Shown here: positions 6,525 to 7,932 of the stretch, piece after piece | Layout of the letters: each line of letters begins with the position of its first letter | Position numbering within the stretch: position 1 is the stretch's first letter | Assembly (NCBI GenBank): GCA_031280065.1 | Contig: JAITHH010000255.1 | Coordinates: 1 to 7,932, forward strand | Reading direction: 5' to 3' | DNA from: Treponema sp. | Lineage (GTDB): Bacteria > Spirochaetota > Spirochaetia > Treponematales > Breznakiellaceae | DNA: 7,932 bases | Program-made: the position numbers and the translations under genes | Notes under the pieces: generated by a model | Seen by the model: only the letters and a program-made list of their open reading frames with translations | The model's database searches: none | What the model was told of the DNA's origin: nothing

Positions 6525-7184
6525 TTAATCAGCGGTTCCCTGGCAGGAAGCCCAAAACCCCTCAAAATAATCGGGTACGGGAGCGCTGACATCCAATTCC
6601 CCCGTGATAATAAGCCGGGAGGCGTGGAGCAGGAGCCGTTTGAGCCCCCGTTCTTTACGGAGGCGGCGGTTCAAGGCAAAGTCGCCGTACTTGCCGTCGC
6701 CGAGAACCGGGCAGCCGGCGCGGGCCAGATGACGGCGTATCTGGTGCATCCGGCCCGTGCCTAACTCCAGTTCCAGCAGGGAGAATTCTCCCCTGGTCTC
6801 CACACCCCGGTAAGCGGTTTGCGCCGCCTTCGTTTTTCCCCGGACATCCAATTCCAGCCTGATGAACCCCGCCGGGGGTTCAGGGCAGCCGGCGCAGATG
6901 GCGAGGTAGCGCTTGACCACCGCAACCGAAGCATCCGGTCCGGTGAGCCTGCCTGAAAAAAGGCGGGAAAACCGGGCTGCGGCAGTCTGATCTTTCGCCG
7001 CCAGAATGACTCCCGATGTATCGCGGTCCAGCCGGTGCACCAAGCGGGGCCGGGGGGAAAATTCATCCGCCAAGATGCCGTCAAGGGAGACCGTTATTCC
7101 TGCTCCCCCCTGCGCGGCGAGTCCCGCCGGTTTATTCAGCGCGACGCAGTAATCGTTCTCAAAGAGGATCGTAACCCGCTTCAA
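6525..7184 (-). CDS. RluA-family RNA pseudouridine synthase
   Basis: Converts specific uridines in rRNA or tRNA to pseudouridine. 219 aa, a single catalytic domain without an N-terminal S4 RNA-binding domain, so shorter than RluC/RluD. The N-terminus ILFENDYCVALNKPAGL (6-22) is the typical first strand. The signature HRLDRDTSG (50-58) carries catalytic Asp53. Motif II-like segment KRYLAICAG and GRMHQIRRHLARAGCPVLGDGKYG are the conserved C-terminal core. The exact target (RluA, RluC, TruC-like) cannot be told from sequence alone. The start is TTG at 7184, the only start codon between the upstream stop and the domain. It lies 4 nt after the HTH-EIIA stop; the best upstream purine stretch (GGAAG) is about 12 nt away, so expression probably depends on coupling to the upstream gene. 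Confidence 0.93.
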   Translation of the reverse strand: MKRVTILFENDYCVALNKPAGLAAQGGAGITVSLDGILADEFSPRPRLVHRLDRDTSGVILAAKDQTAAARFSRLFSGRLTGPDASVAVVKRYLAICAGCPEPPAGFIRLELDVRGKTKAAQTAYRGVETRGEFSLLELELGTGRMHQIRRHLARAGCPVLGDGKYGDFALNRRLRKERGLKRLLLHASRLIITGELDVSAPVPDYFEGFWASCQGTAD

Positions 7185-7188
7185 GGCG

Positions 7189-7842
7189 CTAAGAGGCTTC
7201 CACGAGCAGCTTATAAGCGTCCTGAGCGCAGGCGGAATTGATCAGCGCGTTGCGGAGTCCCTGGTTCTTAAGCCGGGCGCTGAAGAAAGCCAGGGTTTGC
7301 AGGTAATAGGCGTGCTGGTTATACGCGGCGGCAATCATCAAGAGCAGCCGTACCGGTTCATTATCCAGGGCCTGGAAGTCGTGGATGTCGCAATGGCTGA
7401 TGCCCACTGAAACGACCAAGTCCGTTACCGAGGCCAGGCGCACATGGGGAATGGCAATTCTCCCGCCAATGGCGGTGCTCATCATTTCTTCCCGTTTGAG
7501 TATCGCCTCTATCAGCTCCTGACGGTTCTTCACCTGGGGCGCACCGGCCAGATTGTCCGCTAAGGCCGCCAGCGCGTCCCGTTTGGCGGCGCAGTCAACA
7601 AAAATAATCCGGTCCGGGGAGATTACGGTTTCCAGGTGAACCGTCCCGAACTGCGGTTCTACCTTATATCCTGAAAGGCGGTTGTTCACCCAGTTTTCTA
7701 TGTCTGTTTTTTTGAAACGCCAGACCGTGCCAATTTTCCCGCCGGGAAGATCACCCCGCTGAGTCCAGTCATACACCGTTCTTTCGGAAACCCGCAGGTA
7801 TTTCGCTACCTCCTCTATGGTGAGGATATCGTCATCTATCAT
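7189..7842 (-). CDS. Helix-turn-helix (excisionase/MerR-like) - PTS EIIA (PtsN-type) fusion regulator
   Basis: 217 aa, two domains. Residues about 6-55 are an excisionase-type winged HTH (HTH_17): LTIEEVAKYLRVSERTVYDW, then the PGGKIGTVWRF wing and DIENWV. Residues about 68-215 are a type-2 PTS EIIA domain (fructose/nitrogen family) with the phospho-acceptor His133 in GRIAIPHVR. No membrane segment, so cytosolic. Known of the family: EIIA-Ntr (PtsN) proteins are phosphorylated by an HPr-type carrier and act as regulators rather than sugar importers. Inference: a DNA-binding protein whose activity follows PTS phosphorylation state. ATG at 7842 is preceded by AAGGAG (7848-7853, 5-nt spacer). 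It is first in a two-gene unit with the pseudouridine synthase. I have not given it a ptsN symbol because of the fused HTH. Confidence 0.9.
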   Translation of the reverse strand: MIDDDILTIEEVAKYLRVSERTVYDWTQRGDLPGGKIGTVWRFKKTDIENWVNNRLSGYKVEPQFGTVHLETVISPDRIIFVDCAAKRDALAALADNLAGAPQVKNRQELIEAILKREEMMSTAIGGRIAIPHVRLASVTDLVVSVGISHCDIHDFQALDNEPVRLLLMIAAAYNQHAYYLQTLAFFSARLKNQGLRNALINSACAQDAYKLLVEAS

Positions 7843-7847
7843 TACCG

Positions 7848-7853
7848 CTCCTT
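7848..7853 (-). promoter_or_regulatory. Shine-Dalgarno site of the HTH-EIIA gene
   Basis: AAGGAG on the minus strand, 5 nt before the ATG at 7840-7842, which supports that start. Confidence 0.8.
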
Positions 7854-7884
7854 GAGCTTCTGAGCCATCATCAGCATTTGCAGA

Positions 7885-7914
7885 AATATAGCGCTATACC
7901 GCATTATATGTCAA
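7885..7914 (-). promoter_or_regulatory. Sigma-70 promoter with palindromic operator candidate for HTH-EIIA/rluA-type unit
   Basis: Minus strand: -35 TTGACA (7909-7914), 18-bp spacer, -10 TATATT (7885-7890). A perfect 12-bp palindrome, TATAGCGCTATA, occupies 7887-7898 and overlaps the -10 box, the classical place for a repressor operator. The leader to the start codon would be about 35 nt. Confidence 0.75.
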
Positions 7915-7932
7915 TGGATGTTAGCGAATGGA

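Noticed and set aside
7843..7932. Riboswitch or T-box in the leader of the HTH-EIIA gene
   Set aside because: The leader after the predicted start site is only about 35 nt, too short for a known riboswitch; only the promoter dyad and Shine-Dalgarno are evident.

Overview
The window is a compact, GC-rich bacterial chromosome segment in which every recognisable gene lies on the minus strand. Gene content and protein flavour point to a spirochaete of the Treponema group. The trigger factor in particular reads, from memory, like treponemal Tig, and a helix-turn-helix/PTS EIIA (PtsN-like) fusion is the sort of protein seen in that group. High GC would suit a gut or environmental treponeme better than the T. 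pallidum lineage. The phylum call is an inference, not a search result.

In transcription order (right to left), the right end carries a promoter with a 12-bp palindrome over its -10 box. It drives a two-gene unit: an HTH-EIIA fusion protein (7189-7842), then 4 nt later an RluA-type rRNA/tRNA pseudouridine synthase with a TTG start (6525-7184). A non-coding stretch of about 330 bp follows (6193-6524). It holds nested inverted repeats and degenerate CCACGGAT/CCGCAGAT-type repeat units, with no gene. Next is a strong stable-RNA promoter with phased upstream A-tracts, then tRNA-Leu(UAG), tRNA-Gly(GCC) and a near-palindromic terminator.

The left 5.8 kb is a complete protein quality-control operon: tig (trigger factor), clpP, clpX and lon. 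The junctions are tight: a 9-nt gap, a 17-nt overlap and a 4-nt ATGA overlap. The products are a ribosome-bound chaperone, the ClpXP protease subunits and the ATP-dependent Lon protease. The order tig-clpP-clpX-lon is the classic one known from Proteobacteria. Lon runs off the left edge with only its last few residues missing.

The genes themselves are conventional and I see no new defence, mobile or biosynthetic system. The points most worth a second look are: the start of lon (glycine-rich extension, G8 and T7 homopolymers, G-quadruplex motif, no Shine-Dalgarno); an insertion of about 27 residues before the Lon Walker A motif; tRNA-Gly with C at position 55; tRNA-Leu with a G1-U72 end pair; the repeat-rich intergenic island; and the possible autoregulation of the HTH-EIIA gene.
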